The notes: generated by a model from the letters alone, not told the origin. Positions 49,600-58,890 are shown, numbered from the stretch's first letter. The stretch: DNA of 64,000 nt from Stenotrophomonas africana (GCF_013004645.1 NZ_JABEME010000002.1:186001-250000), one strand, 5' to 3'. Numbers and translations are program-made.

Positions 49600-50178
49600 T
49601 TACTTGGTCTCTTCCCACTGCACCACGTCCGGCTCGGTCGCGCGGATACCGGCGGTGGACAGCAGCTTGGTGGTCGCATCCAGCGCCGCGTTCACCGACG
49701 GGTACTCCACGATGGCCTGGCCCGATGCCTTCGACACCTTCACCACGGTGCCGCCGGTGGCGGTAGCCGCACGCTGGGCCGATGCTGCATCGGTGAAGAA
49801 CACCTTGACCCGGGAGGTCGCCACCACCGGCGCTCCGTCACGGGAGACCGCCGCCGCGAACTTGCCGGCACCGGCATCAGCAGGCGCGGCCGCGGCGCCA
49901 TCCAGCGAACGCTTGGTACGCGAGCTGGTGGTCGCTGCCGCCTGCGGGGTGATGGTGAACTGACCGCCACTGGTCTGCTTCACGGTGGTCGAGGGAGACA
50001 GCTGGAAGCGCGTGCCGCCCACATCGAACGAGCGGCCGGTAGCGGACGCCTTCAGTTCCTGCGCATCCACGGTCGACAGGGTCCTGGCTGGAGGGGTCTG
50101 CCCCGAGCTCTGTGCCCAGGCAGGGGAGGTCATCGCCGCGAAGGCGAGCGTGCTCAACAGAATGGTGGTCTTCATCAT
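49600..50178 (-). CDS. secreted inhibitor-I9-like partner of the S8 protease
   Basis: A protein of 192 residues with signal MMKTTILLSTLAFAAMTSPA. A low-complexity Ala/Ser-rich middle leads to a C-terminal block (SRVKVFFTDAASAQRAATAT, GQAIVEYPSVNAALDATTKL, ATEPDVVQWEETK) with the strand-helix-strand order and the EPD-V-type ending of subtilisin propeptides (inhibitor I9 fold). Its ATG overlaps the stop of the protease gene, so both proteins are made together. The protease itself has no propeptide, so this protein probably folds or inhibits it from outside. The resemblance is by eye. Confidence 0.65.
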   Translation of the reverse strand: MMKTTILLSTLAFAAMTSPAWAQSSGQTPPARTLSTVDAQELKASATGRSFDVGGTRFQLSPSTTVKQTSGGQFTITPQAAATTSSRTKRSLDGAAAAPADAGAGKFAAAVSRDGAPVVATSRVKVFFTDAASAQRAATATGGTVVKVSKASGQAIVEYPSVNAALDATTKLLSTAGIRATEPDVVQWEETK

Positions 50179-51944
50179 CAGTGCCCCAGAACGCGGATCT
50201 TGAAGAATTCGAGGTTGCCACGCGATGCAGCGGTCGCGGCCTGCCCCATGTCGGTCACTTCCAGCGTCCAGGTGCCGCTGGCATTCTCATCCAGGAAGGC
50301 ATTGCTGGACAGCAGGTCCCAACTGGTGAAGTTGCTCTGCGCGCCGCCCGTGCCCGAACCGATCGCGGTGAACGCCGGTTGCACCACGCTGCGGGTGCCG
50401 CTGGGCGACACCAGCACGAACTGCAGCTGGCGCGTGTTGCGGTGGTTGACCCGGAAGCCCAGCTGCACGCTTTCGATGTTGCGCGCGCCATTGGCCAACT
50501 GGAAGGTCAGGCGTGCGGCGGCGGCCGAGGTGTTGCCGATGGCCACGGTGCGCGTGGTGTTGCGCCAGCCGCTGTCGACCAGCGGTCCCAGCGACTGGAA
50601 GTTCTCGGCGACCTGCACTGCACGCGCAGCGTTGACCACACCGAAGCCGTACCAGTTGCTGTAGGCGCGGTTGGCCGCATTCACCGTCCAGCCTGGCACC
50701 AGCGTGCGCCCATCGGCCAGCGTCACCGCCGGCTGGTTCGGGTGGTTGCGGGTGGCGGTGGTGGCCAGGATGTACTTCACATCGCGATAGGACAGGTTCG
50801 GATTGGCTTCCAGCACCAGTGCCGCCACGCCCGAGACCATCGGCGCTGACGCCGAGGTGCCGTTCATCTTGGCCGTGTAGTTGCAGGTGCTGTCGATGGC
50901 CGACAGGTTGCTGTCCAGGGTGTTCTGGCGGTTGGTGTTCTTGTTGCTGCCCTGCGCGCACCCGGTCACGTCGGTGGTGACGATGGCCGGGTCGTAGGCG
51001 CGCGCCACCAGGCCGGGGGCGTACTGTGCCTGCAGGCCGTACTCGCCGCCAAAGGCCGACACCCACAGGGCCGAGCCGGTGGAGGAGTACGACGAGCGCA
51101 CGCCATCGGCGCGCACCGCGCCTACGGTGATCACGTTGAACAGGTTGTTGCGCGGATCGCGTCCGGCGGGGACGCAGCCGGTGTTGCGGTTCTTGGTGTC
51201 GGTGGTGCAGACATCCTGGGTCTGGCTGATCGAGGCATTGTTGAAGTTGTTGCCGGCCGACTTCACGTAGATGCCGCCGCGGCCACCACGCGTGCCCGAC
51301 AGTGCCTGCTCGTACGAACGAATCGTGTTTTCGCTGTACGCCAGCGGCAGGTTCGGATTGCCCGGGCCGGCGCCCCAGCTGTTGTTGAACACCTGCACGT
51401 CGGCCGACTCCGCGCCGTCCCACCAGGCGTACTCGATGTTGCTCTGCTGGTTGCCCAGGGCTGAGCGCGAAATCGGGTTGAAGCCTTTCAGCGTTGCCGC
51501 CGGGGCCACACCGCGCACGCCCAGGTTGTTGGCACCCACCGCGCCGGCGATGCCACCGACCATGGTGCCGTGGTTGTCGACATCCGGGTTGGTCGGGGTG
51601 GGGTTGTTCGAGCCGTTGGTGAAGTTCTTGCCGGCCACCGCCGCCACGTTGGCCGCCAGGTCCGGATGGGCGATCTGCAGGCCATCATCGACGATGGCGA
51701 TGGTGACGCCCTGGCCACGGATGCCGTTGCGGAACAGGCCATCCACGTTCAGGTCGTTGCCGGCCACCGGCAGTGTGTCAGCCGGGACCGTCTGCCCGGT
51801 GTTGAGCAGGTGCCACTGGATACCCGCCAGCGGATCAGCCTGTTGAGCCTGGGCGGTGACGGCCAGGCTGCCCAGTACCAGCGCAGTGGCGAGGGCCAGG
51901 CGCGCGGAGCGCGGTGGCGCGGTGCGTTGCGTGTGTCGCTTCAT
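50178..51944 (-). CDS. secreted S8 (kexin-like) serine protease with P domain
   Basis: A protein of 588 residues. A signal peptide (ALATALVLGSLAVTAQAQ) is followed at once by the mature-type start DPLAGIQWHLLNTGQ, with no propeptide. The triad is Asp86 (AIVDDGLQ), His125 (DNHGTMVGG) and Ser364 (MNGTSASAPM). The C-terminal P domain at about 470-585 (VQLGFRVNHRNTRQLQFVLV, SGTWTLEVTDMG) is typical of proprotein convertases and many xanthomonad exoproteases. It probably acts outside the cell. AAGGA precedes the ATG. Its stop overlaps the I9-like partner gene. S. maltophilia has several serine proteases; I do not assign this to a named one. Confidence 0.9.
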   Translation of the reverse strand: MKRHTQRTAPPRSARLALATALVLGSLAVTAQAQQADPLAGIQWHLLNTGQTVPADTLPVAGNDLNVDGLFRNGIRGQGVTIAIVDDGLQIAHPDLAANVAAVAGKNFTNGSNNPTPTNPDVDNHGTMVGGIAGAVGANNLGVRGVAPAATLKGFNPISRSALGNQQSNIEYAWWDGAESADVQVFNNSWGAGPGNPNLPLAYSENTIRSYEQALSGTRGGRGGIYVKSAGNNFNNASISQTQDVCTTDTKNRNTGCVPAGRDPRNNLFNVITVGAVRADGVRSSYSSTGSALWVSAFGGEYGLQAQYAPGLVARAYDPAIVTTDVTGCAQGSNKNTNRQNTLDSNLSAIDSTCNYTAKMNGTSASAPMVSGVAALVLEANPNLSYRDVKYILATTATRNHPNQPAVTLADGRTLVPGWTVNAANRAYSNWYGFGVVNAARAVQVAENFQSLGPLVDSGWRNTTRTVAIGNTSAAAARLTFQLANGARNIESVQLGFRVNHRNTRQLQFVLVSPSGTRSVVQPAFTAIGSGTGGAQSNFTSWDLLSSNAFLDENASGTWTLEVTDMGQAATAASRGNLEFFKIRVLGH

Positions 51945-52251
51945 ACACGAATCCTTCTGTTGTGAATCGGCATGGCAGGACGGCGGGGCGGATCTGCCCC
52001 ATCGCAACGAGCCAAACGCGACACAACGAAGAACTCCCTACCTCTTCACACAAGCAATCTGCAGATGTGCCAATTGCGTCACAAACGCTTATGCCGTGGG
52101 GTAATGACGGCTGCAGCGGCCCGCATCTGGTAGGTGCCAACCTTGGTTGGCACGCGTATCCACGCATGGCGCGAATCTACCCAGCATCATCGCGCGCCCT
52201 CACATCGCACTGTGCTACTACAGCCTGTGCACCCTTCCGCATCGGAGCACG
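51945..52251. other. divergent promoter region with a SMAG element
   Basis: About 307 bp between the leftward protease gene and the rightward DUF2231 gene. It holds one SMAG-type palindrome at 52129-52153 (GGTAGGTGCCAACCTTGGTTGGCAC). The protease-proximal part (51960-52080) is AT-richer and probably contains its promoter, but no clear -35/-10 pair stands out. No coding sequence is supported. Confidence 0.6.
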
Positions 52252-52695
52252 ATGATGGTCAACCCTCTGGCCCAGGCCCATCGCGGCCTCGGCACCACGC
52301 TGTTCAGCCTGTTGAACCCGATACCCTTCGGCTTCTTCGTCGGTGCCCTGATCTTCGACGCGATCTATCTCAACAGCGCCGAGGTGATGTGGGGCAAGGC
52401 CGCGGCCTGGCTGATCACCTTCGGTCTGCTGATCGCCATCGTGCCGCGCCTGATCAACCTGTTCGCGGTCTGGCGCCGCAACGGCACGGCCACCCGCATC
52501 GACCGCATCGATTTCTTCCTCAATCTGGTCGCCGTGGTGCTGGCCATCTGGAACGCCTTCGTGCACAGCCGCGACGCCTATGCCGTCGCGGTGCCGGGCA
52601 CGATCCTGTCGGCGCTGACCGTGGCCCTGATCGCCCTGGGCCTGATCCTGCTGTCACTGCAGCCGCCGGTGCTGCAGGGAGGTCGTCATGGCTAA
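52252..52695 (+). CDS. DUF2231-type membrane protein
   Basis: A protein of 147 residues with four helices and PFGFFVGALIFDAIYLNSAE near the start, the pattern of DUF2231 membrane proteins. Such proteins are often encoded beside sorbosone-dehydrogenase-like (PQQ-type) lipoproteins, as here: its 3' end overlaps the next gene by 8 bp. The function of the pair is not established. Charged loops such as RNGTATRIDRIDF lie between helices 2 and 3. Confidence 0.82.
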   Translation: MMVNPLAQAHRGLGTTLFSLLNPIPFGFFVGALIFDAIYLNSAEVMWGKAAAWLITFGLLIAIVPRLINLFAVWRRNGTATRIDRIDFFLNLVAVVLAIWNAFVHSRDAYAVAVPGTILSALTVALIALGLILLSLQPPVLQGGRHG

Positions 52696-53998
52696 GCACA
52701 TCCTGCCCACCGTCGCCGCGCTGGCACTGGCCGTCACCCTGTCGGCCTGCGCGGGCAAGGCCGAATACCACCCCACCGACCAGTCGGGACCGCAGCCGCC
52801 ACTGCCCAAGCCGGCCAACTTCCTGATGCCGCCGATGCAGGTGCCCAAGGGCGTGGGCTGGGCCGACGGCCAGGCCCCCACGGTGGCCGAAGGCCTGAAG
52901 ATCGAGCGCATCGCCGCCAACCTGCAGCATCCGCGGCGGCTGCTGACGCTGCCCAACGGCGATGTGCTGGTGGTGGAGGGCAATGGCCCCGGCGAAGAGC
53001 CGGTCACCACGCCCAAGCAGTGGATCGCCGGCAAGGTGAAGGCGCGCTCGGGCAAGGCCGGCAAGGGCGGCAACCGGGTCACCCTGCTGCGCCGCACGCC
53101 GGGAACGAACACCTGGACCCAGCACGTCTACATCGAAGGCCTGCATTCGCCGTTCGGCATCCAGTTGATCGGTGACACGCTGTACGTGGCCAACACCGGC
53201 AACATCATGCAGTACCGCTATGTACCCGGCGAAACCCGCATGTCCGACAAGGGCCGCGAGTTCACCGACCTGCCCAGCACCATCAACCACCACTGGACCA
53301 AGGAACTGCTGGCCAGCCGCGATGGCAGCAAGTTGTACGTGGGCGTGGGGTCCAACAGCAACATCACTGAAAATGGCCTGGCCGTCGAATACCGCCGCGC
53401 GGTGGTGCTGGAGGTGGACGTAGCCACCCGTGGCAGCCGCATCTTTGCGTCCGGTATCCGTAACCCGACCGGGCTGGACTGGGAGCCGAGCACCGGCACG
53501 TTGTGGGCGGTAGCGAACGAACGCGATGAGATCGGTGCTGACCTGGTACCTGATTACCTCACTTCGGTGAAGGAGGATGGCTTCTACGGCTGGCCCTACA
53601 GCTACTACGGCCAGCACGTGGACGAGCGCGTGCAGCCGCAGCGGCCGGACCTGGTGGCCAAGGCCATCACGCCCGACTACGCCATCGGCTCGCACGTGGC
53701 ACCGCTGGGCCTGCTGTTCTACACCGGCCAGGCACTGCCGGCGCAGTACCACGGCGGCGCCTTCATCGGCGAACACGGCAGCTGGGATCGTTCACCACTG
53801 AGCGGCTACGAAGTGGTCTACGTACCGTTCAAGGACGGCAAGCCGACCGGGCGGCCGCAGACCGTGGTCAGCGGCTTCACCTCGAAGGACGAGAAGACCC
53901 TGATGGGCGCACCGGTGGGCATGGCGATGGATGCAGAAGGCGCGCTGCTGGTGGCCGACGACGTGGGCGACGTGGTGTGGAGGGTGTCGGCCAAGTAA
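52688..53998 (+). CDS. sorbosone-dehydrogenase-like (soluble PQQ-type) lipoprotein
   Basis: A protein of 436 residues with lipoprotein signal LALAVTLSACAGK. The six-bladed propeller resembles soluble PQQ-dependent glucose/sorbosone dehydrogenases: LQHPRRLLTLPNGDVLVVEG, VYIEGLHSPFGIQLIGDTLY, ASGIRNPTGLDWEPSTGTLW, GEHGSWDRSPLSGYEVVYVP and a final DAEGALLVADDVGDVVWRV. The last three are the usual conserved blocks. It overlaps the DUF2231 gene and is translated with it. Whether PQQ is bound and which sugar is oxidised are not shown; no pqq genes are in the window. Confidence 0.87.
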   Translation: MAKHILPTVAALALAVTLSACAGKAEYHPTDQSGPQPPLPKPANFLMPPMQVPKGVGWADGQAPTVAEGLKIERIAANLQHPRRLLTLPNGDVLVVEGNGPGEEPVTTPKQWIAGKVKARSGKAGKGGNRVTLLRRTPGTNTWTQHVYIEGLHSPFGIQLIGDTLYVANTGNIMQYRYVPGETRMSDKGREFTDLPSTINHHWTKELLASRDGSKLYVGVGSNSNITENGLAVEYRRAVVLEVDVATRGSRIFASGIRNPTGLDWEPSTGTLWAVANERDEIGADLVPDYLTSVKEDGFYGWPYSYYGQHVDERVQPQRPDLVAKAITPDYAIGSHVAPLGLLFYTGQALPAQYHGGAFIGEHGSWDRSPLSGYEVVYVPFKDGKPTGRPQTVVSGFTSKDEKTLMGAPVGMAMDAEGALLVADDVGDVVWRVSAK

Positions 53999-54002
53999 TT
54001 CT

Positions 54003-54092
54003 GTAGAGCCGAGCCCATGCTCGGCTTACGCGCGCAGCGCGGGGATTTCCGTGCACCGAACGAATGGCAGCCGAGCATGGGCTCGGCTCTAC
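54003..54092. repeat. inverted pair of SMAG elements
   Basis: GTAGAGCCGAGCCCATGCTC starts at 54003, and the inverted copy ending GGGCTCGGCTCTAC ends at 54092. The pair can fold as two hairpins or one long cruciform, and lies between convergent genes, overlapping the end of the ExoD gene by a few bases. Confidence 0.87.
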
Positions 54093-54751
54093 AGTTCTGC
54101 GGTACTGCTGCGGAACCCGCTGAACACCGATTCAGCGGCAAATCCCACGCCGCCCAGCAGCACGCCGAAATACACCACCGTGGCCACCACGAAACCATAA
54201 CCGGCTGCCACCGCCGCGCCATCGCGCTGGATGAAGCCAATCGCAAACGACATCAGCGCCAGCGCCGGCAACGTGTTGCTGAAGGGAATCGGCCCGGCCG
54301 GCGCCATCAGCAGCAGGGTCGCAAACACCAGCATCAGGTTGTTCAGGCGCATCATCTTCTTCGAGCGCACCATCACCGCCAGCCGCATCGGCCGCGACAG
54401 CCGCTCCATGCGGTGCACCCATTTCAGCGCACGGCCCAGGTTGGCCTTCAGCTTGTCGGTGGCGATCTCGCGGCGCGCCAGCTTCTGCGGCACCCACAGG
54501 GGGCGGTTGCGCACCCGGCTCAGGCCGATCAGCAGGATCGAGGCGCCGAACACCGTGCTGAGCCCGGGAATCGACACGGGAATGATGAAGATGGCCGAGA
54601 GCAGGATCACGATCAGCAGCAGGCCCTCATCGCCCAGCGCGCTGAGCAGGGTGCCGACGCTCACCTGGTCGCCGGGCAGCTCGTCGATCATCTGCTCGAT
54701 CTGCTGGGCCAGGGGCGCGCTGTCGTTGGTTTCGGGGGCACGGTAGGTCAT
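54089..54751 (-). CDS. ExoD-family membrane protein
   Basis: A protein of about 220 residues starting MTYRAPETNDSAPLAQQIEQ. After a helical N-terminus (ELPGDQVSVGTLLSALGDEG) it has four to five hydrophobic segments, with ILLSAIFIIPVSIPGLSTVF and APAGPIPFSNTLPALALMSF, matching the ExoD family, named for a rhizobial gene affecting exopolysaccharide. The biochemical role is unknown. The frame is open upstream but crosses the neighbouring HAD promoter, so the inner ATG is preferred. It is divergent from the HAD gene. Confidence 0.85.
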   Translation of the reverse strand: MTYRAPETNDSAPLAQQIEQMIDELPGDQVSVGTLLSALGDEGLLLIVILLSAIFIIPVSIPGLSTVFGASILLIGLSRVRNRPLWVPQKLARREIATDKLKANLGRALKWVHRMERLSRPMRLAVMVRSKKMMRLNNLMLVFATLLLMAPAGPIPFSNTLPALALMSFAIGFIQRDGAAVAAGYGFVVATVVYFGVLLGGVGFAAESVFSGFRSSTAEL

Positions 54752-54900
54752 GCGTCGCAAGGTTCTCCAGGGAAGGGCGGTCAATGGGCCGTCCTGCGGT
54801 GGGGGACGCACAGGCTCCTGCAGTATCCCGGCCAACGTGGCCAAAGAGGTGAACCGGGCATGAGGGGGTAAACTGGCGTGCCCCGCATGAGTTGAACGCA

Positions 54901-55734
54901 ATGGACATGGGCCGCAGGCAATCGACCATCGAACTGGTCGCCATCGACATGGATGGCACCCTGCTGGACCCATCGCACCAGCTCACCCCAGGCGCCAGGA
55001 AGGCCATCGCGCAGGCGCGGGCGCTGGGCGTGCACATCGTGCTGACCAGTGGCCGCCCGGTTCCGGGCCTGGCGCCGTACCTGCACGAGCTCGGCATCAC
55101 CGGCAACGACGACTACTGCATCGCCTGCAATGGCGGCCTGGTGCAACGCATCGGCACGCGCGAAACCGTGGTCGAGTATCCGCTCAGCTTCGACGATTTC
55201 CTGTTCTGCGAGCAGGTGGCCCGCGAAGTGGGCGTGCACTTCCAGGCGCTGGACAGCCAGCGCATGTACACGCCCAACCAGGACATCAGCTACTACACCG
55301 TGGCCGATTCGCATCTCTCGCGGATGCCGCTGTCCTATCGCCGCGTGGAAGACATGGACCCGTCGATGTCCTTCATCAAGCTGATGATGATCGACGAACC
55401 CGAGGTGCTGGATGCCGCCATCGCGCGCCTGCCCAGCGAACTGACCGAGCGCTTCGCAGTATTGAAGAGCGCGCCGTACTTCCTGGAAGTGTTCGACCAC
55501 CGCGCCGGCAAGGGCCCGAGCCTGCAGAAGCTGGCCGAGCACCTGGGCATCGACCGCGCCAACGTGATGGCCATCGGCGACCAGGAAAACGATCTGACCA
55601 TGCTGCAGTACGCCGGCACCAGCGTCGCGATGGGCAATGCCATTGATGCGGTGAAGGCGGTGGCGCGGTTTGAGACCAGCAGCAATGCTGATGACGGCGT
55701 GGCGCGCGCCATTGAGCGCTTCGTCCTGCAGTAA
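54901..55734 (+). CDS. Cof-type HAD-IIB phosphatase (YidA-like)
   Basis: A protein of 277 residues with HAD motif I LVAIDMDGTLLDPSHQL, motif II VLTSGRP, and motifs III/IV GKGPSLQKLAEHLGI and MAIGDQENDLTMLQYAGTSV. The cap domain between motifs II and III is of the Cof (IIB) type. Such enzymes dephosphorylate sugar phosphates and related metabolites with low specificity. ATG 54901 is chosen; a TTG three codons earlier is possible. Single gene with its own upstream space. Confidence 0.9.
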   Translation: MDMGRRQSTIELVAIDMDGTLLDPSHQLTPGARKAIAQARALGVHIVLTSGRPVPGLAPYLHELGITGNDDYCIACNGGLVQRIGTRETVVEYPLSFDDFLFCEQVAREVGVHFQALDSQRMYTPNQDISYYTVADSHLSRMPLSYRRVEDMDPSMSFIKLMMIDEPEVLDAAIARLPSELTERFAVLKSAPYFLEVFDHRAGKGPSLQKLAEHLGIDRANVMAIGDQENDLTMLQYAGTSVAMGNAIDAVKAVARFETSSNADDGVARAIERFVLQ

Positions 55735-56065
55735 CCGCGCGTCCCTATGCTCTGGTAGGTGCCAACCAAGGTCGGCCCCCACCACGCCGGGGCTATACCC
55801 ACGTATAACCCACCCATCCCCATCGCCATCGGCGCTGTACCACCGCGCAATGGCGAATACGGCAGTGCGATGCAAGAATTTCGCACGTCGAAATCACGCC
55901 ATCGAATTCTGAGGCAGAGGATCGTCTTCCTCTGCCACTGACCGGCGCGCACTGCGCCGTCACTCCCTCAACGCAATCGCACCGCCAGCCAGGGCGCCGA
56001 CACCGGTGCTGCAACGCGCTGGGCGTGCGCCTGCGCCGCTCTCTCCCTGCACCCTGGATCTGCCC
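55735..56065. other. leader of a TonB receptor gene with two inverted repeats
   Basis: This 331-bp gap starts with a degenerate SMAG copy (GGTAGGTGCCAACCAAGGTCGG at 55753). GTGCGA (55865-55870) and TCGCAC (55881-55886) form a 6-bp inverted repeat with a 10-base spacer, and GGCAGAGGA (55913-55921) with TCCTCTGCC (55928-55936) form a perfect 9-bp hairpin with a 6-base loop. The first may be an operator and the second an mRNA hairpin in the receptor leader. No cobalamin riboswitch or Fur-like box was recognised. No gene is supported here. Confidence 0.5.
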
Positions 56066-58384
56066 ATGAACACCCCACCCACGACGCGCCTCGCCCTGGC
56101 CATCATCGCGGCCATCGCCGCACCTGCGTACGCCGCAGAAACGCACGATGCCGCGCACGACTCGCCCACCACGCTCAACGCCCTCCAGGTGATCGCCACG
56201 CCGCGCGGTGCGGCCGTGGCACCGACCCAGGTGGTCGGCCCCAATCGCTACATCATCAAGGCAGAAGACCTTGATGCGATGGTCACCGGCAACAACGGCC
56301 TGGCCATGCTGAAGCAGGTGCCCGGTGCCAGCTACACCGCCACCGACGGGCTGGGCCTGGATATCTCGGCCACCAGCCTGTTCGTGCGTGGCTTCCGCAT
56401 GAACGAAATGGGCATCACCTTCGAAGGGGTGCCGCTGAACGACAACGGCTTCCTCTCGCTTACCGGCACCAGCGTGGTGAACGTGGGCGTGCCCGATGGC
56501 ATCGGCGCGATCACGGTCAGCCCCGGTGGCGCACCGGTCAGCGTGTTCTCCAGCAGCGTCAACGGCGGCAGCCTGGAATACCGCCTGCGCGAGCTGCAGG
56601 ACACGCCCAGCCTGCGCGTGAAGCAGGGCGTGGGCAGCAACAACACGCTGGTCACCACCGTATCCGGGCAGAGCGGCCAGCTCGGCGAGCATGGCCCGAA
56701 AGTACTGGTCGACCTGCAGCGCGTATCGGCTGACAAGTACCAGGGTGAGGGAACCCAGAACTTCCTGCGCGGCGACCTGAAGCTGCAGCAGGATGTTGCC
56801 TGGGGTGACTTCACCGTGTTCCTGTCCGACAGCAAGGCCAAGGTATGGGGCTACAACAACATCTCCTTCGACATGATCCGCAAGCTGGGCTGGAAGGCCG
56901 ACATCTTCTATCCGGACTATGCGTGGGCCTGGTACGTGGCCTCGCCGGAGAATGCGGACAAGTCCTGCGGCGCCTACACCTGCGGTGAGCTGTCCGAACT
57001 GATTCCGTACGACACCGGCCAGACCACCCGCGACCGCGTGTCTTCGATCAACCATCGCTTCCAGATCACTCCGGCGCTGAGCGGCAACGTGCAGCTGTAC
57101 AACGCCAACAGCCACACCCAGGCCACGTTGACCGACCCGACCGTACCGTCGCCCAACGGCGCGCCGTTCTCCGAACAGGTGCAGACGCCGCGTGTGAATC
57201 GGCTGGGTGGCATGGTCAACCTGCAGTTCGAGACCGGCGCGCACACCTTCACCGCCGGCTTCTGGCAGGAGAAGAGCAAGGCCGCGGCCAAGACCGAGTG
57301 GTACCAGCAGCCGCTGCTGGGCGAGGGCCCGCCGCTGAAGGCCACCGGTCCGTTCGATGTGTACGGCCCCGCGTTCAAGACCGACAACGCATCGAGCTGG
57401 GTGACCCGCTCGCGCCAGTTCTACCTGCAGGACGACATCGTGCTGAACGACACACTGAAGCTGGGTGTCGGCTTCAAGGCCGTGGACTTCCGCACCAGCG
57501 GTGGCGGCCTCGGTGATGCCAAGGATCGTCCGGTGAACGGCACGCTGCGCGCGAAGAGCAACTTCCTGCCGCATGTCTCGCTGTTCTGGAGCCCGACTGA
57601 ATCCACCGATGCCTTCATCGACCTGGCCAACACCATGAACGGCTATCGCGTCGCCCAGCGCGGCAACATCGGCTACACCGCCTCGGCCTGGACCATCACC
57701 GACCAGGAAGAGTTTGACCGCGTGGCGGGCACGCTGCGCCCGGAGAAGAACTGGAACCTCACCGTGGGCGCATCGCACCGCTTCGACCGGCTGACGATCA
57801 CCGGCGATGTGTTCTACAACGACATCCGCAACCGCCTGCTGTCGGCCGCCATCGGCACCCAGTTCGCACAGATCAATACCGTGCGGTTGATGCCGAAGAT
57901 GCACGTGATCGGTGCCGACCTCGGCATCACCGCCGATCTGAGCGACCACCTGCAGTTCTACCAGGGCGTGGCCGTGGCCCGTTCGTACTACGACAGTGAT
58001 TTCGTGGTGGGTGACACGGTGTACCCGATCAAGGGCAATGCCCAGCCGGGTTACCCGCAGATCTCGCTGGTCAGCGACCTGTCCGCCCACTTCGGTGACT
58101 GGCGTTTCGGTGCCACCAGCACCTCGTACCTGCGCCAGCCCTTCACCTACGAGAACGACATCCGCGTGCCGACCTTCTGGCAGGTCAACACCTATGCCGC
58201 CTACCGCTTCGGTGCCGACAGCGCGGTACCCGGCCTGGAGCTGCGGCTGGACGTGAGCAACCTGTTCAACCGCCACAACATCGGCACCGCCACCATCGCC
58301 GGCTCGTCGTTCTCGGGGGATTACCAGACCCTGCAGCGCAGCGCGCCACGGCAGCTGATGTTCAGCACCTCGATGACCTTCTAG
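56066..58384 (+). CDS. TonB-dependent outer-membrane receptor
   Basis: A receptor of 772 residues, ATG giving signal TRLALAIIAAIAAPAYAAE. The plug includes LQVIATPRGAAVAPTQVVG, ATSLFVRGFRMNEMGITFEG and VPDGIGAITVSPGGAPVSVF; the barrel ends QLMFSTSMTF with a C-terminal Phe. The plug style is that of the FecA/siderophore-like branch more than of the carbohydrate NIRR branch at 19.3 kb. No FecR-type signalling domain, no sigma factor and no transporter gene is adjacent, so the ligand is unknown. It is followed by a palindromic repeat. Confidence 0.87.
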   Translation: MNTPPTTRLALAIIAAIAAPAYAAETHDAAHDSPTTLNALQVIATPRGAAVAPTQVVGPNRYIIKAEDLDAMVTGNNGLAMLKQVPGASYTATDGLGLDISATSLFVRGFRMNEMGITFEGVPLNDNGFLSLTGTSVVNVGVPDGIGAITVSPGGAPVSVFSSSVNGGSLEYRLRELQDTPSLRVKQGVGSNNTLVTTVSGQSGQLGEHGPKVLVDLQRVSADKYQGEGTQNFLRGDLKLQQDVAWGDFTVFLSDSKAKVWGYNNISFDMIRKLGWKADIFYPDYAWAWYVASPENADKSCGAYTCGELSELIPYDTGQTTRDRVSSINHRFQITPALSGNVQLYNANSHTQATLTDPTVPSPNGAPFSEQVQTPRVNRLGGMVNLQFETGAHTFTAGFWQEKSKAAAKTEWYQQPLLGEGPPLKATGPFDVYGPAFKTDNASSWVTRSRQFYLQDDIVLNDTLKLGVGFKAVDFRTSGGGLGDAKDRPVNGTLRAKSNFLPHVSLFWSPTESTDAFIDLANTMNGYRVAQRGNIGYTASAWTITDQEEFDRVAGTLRPEKNWNLTVGASHRFDRLTITGDVFYNDIRNRLLSAAIGTQFAQINTVRLMPKMHVIGADLGITADLSDHLQFYQGVAVARSYYDSDFVVGDTVYPIKGNAQPGYPQISLVSDLSAHFGDWRFGATSTSYLRQPFTYENDIRVPTFWQVNTYAAYRFGADSAVPGLELRLDVSNLFNRHNIGTATIAGSSFSGDYQTLQRSAPRQLMFSTSMTF

Positions 58385-58411
58385 GTAGATCCACGCCATG
58401 CGTGGATGCAC
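58385..58411. repeat. GTAG-type palindrome after TonB receptor
   Basis: GTAGATCCACGCCATGCGTGGATGCAC: stem ATCCACGC/GCGTGGAT with a CAT loop, starting with the GTAG signature. It begins right at the receptor stop codon and probably ends or stabilises its mRNA. Confidence 0.8.
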
Positions 58412-58516
58412 TTGGCGGCCCCCCAATCCCACCTGGCCCCCCCCCTTGGGCAATCAACAGCGATTTTCCGGCAGCGACGCAAGGTTCCCACAATGTTGCC
58501 GGGGCATCCTGTTGGC

Positions 58517-58879
58517 ATGGCACAGCACAACCCGCGAACCCTGCTGTTCGGCATCCGGGGCCCAGGACGGCCCCGGCAGGCGCTGTCCGTGGCGCCGGCG
58601 ATCGACCTGCGGGCCGAATACCAGTTCTGGCAGGTCTATGAACGCGTGGTCCGCCCACTGCCCGGTGGTGGGCTGCCGCAGGCCTGGCTGGTGTGCCAGA
58701 AGGTGTACCGGGACCGGTGGCAGCACCCGGAGGACAGCCAGGCGGCGGGACTGTCACGGGTGCTGTTTGGCGGGAACATGACGGCTGACCGGGCGTCGGA
58801 GCTGGCGGAGCTCCACGCGCTGGTCAGCCGTCGGGTGGCGTTGCTGGCAAAGCGGGGGCGGTTGCATTCGGCAGCCTGA
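58517..58879 (+). CDS. hypothetical 120-residue protein
   Basis: ATG 58517 opens a frame of 120 residues (MAQHNPRTLLFGIRGPGRPR) with a central block (EYQFWQVYERVVRPLPGGGL, QAWLVCQKVYRDRW) and a C-terminal helix (ADRASELAELHALVSRRVAL). Composition looks like a real basic soluble protein, and codon use (G/C third positions) fits the neighbours. GGGG CATCC upstream is only a weak ribosome site. I do not recognise a family. A palindromic repeat follows its stop. Confidence 0.5.
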   Translation: MAQHNPRTLLFGIRGPGRPRQALSVAPAIDLRAEYQFWQVYERVVRPLPGGGLPQAWLVCQKVYRDRWQHPEDSQAAGLSRVLFGGNMTADRASELAELHALVSRRVALLAKRGRLHSAA

Positions 58880-58890
58880 TGCCTGCCCTT

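Noticed and set aside
55735..56065. Cobalamin riboswitch upstream of TonB receptor
   Set aside because: No B12-box-like core or expected stem set found by eye.
55793..58453. Long minus-strand frame opposite the TonB receptor at 56.1 kb
   Set aside because: Shadow of the receptor gene; no signal peptide, motif or ribosome site.
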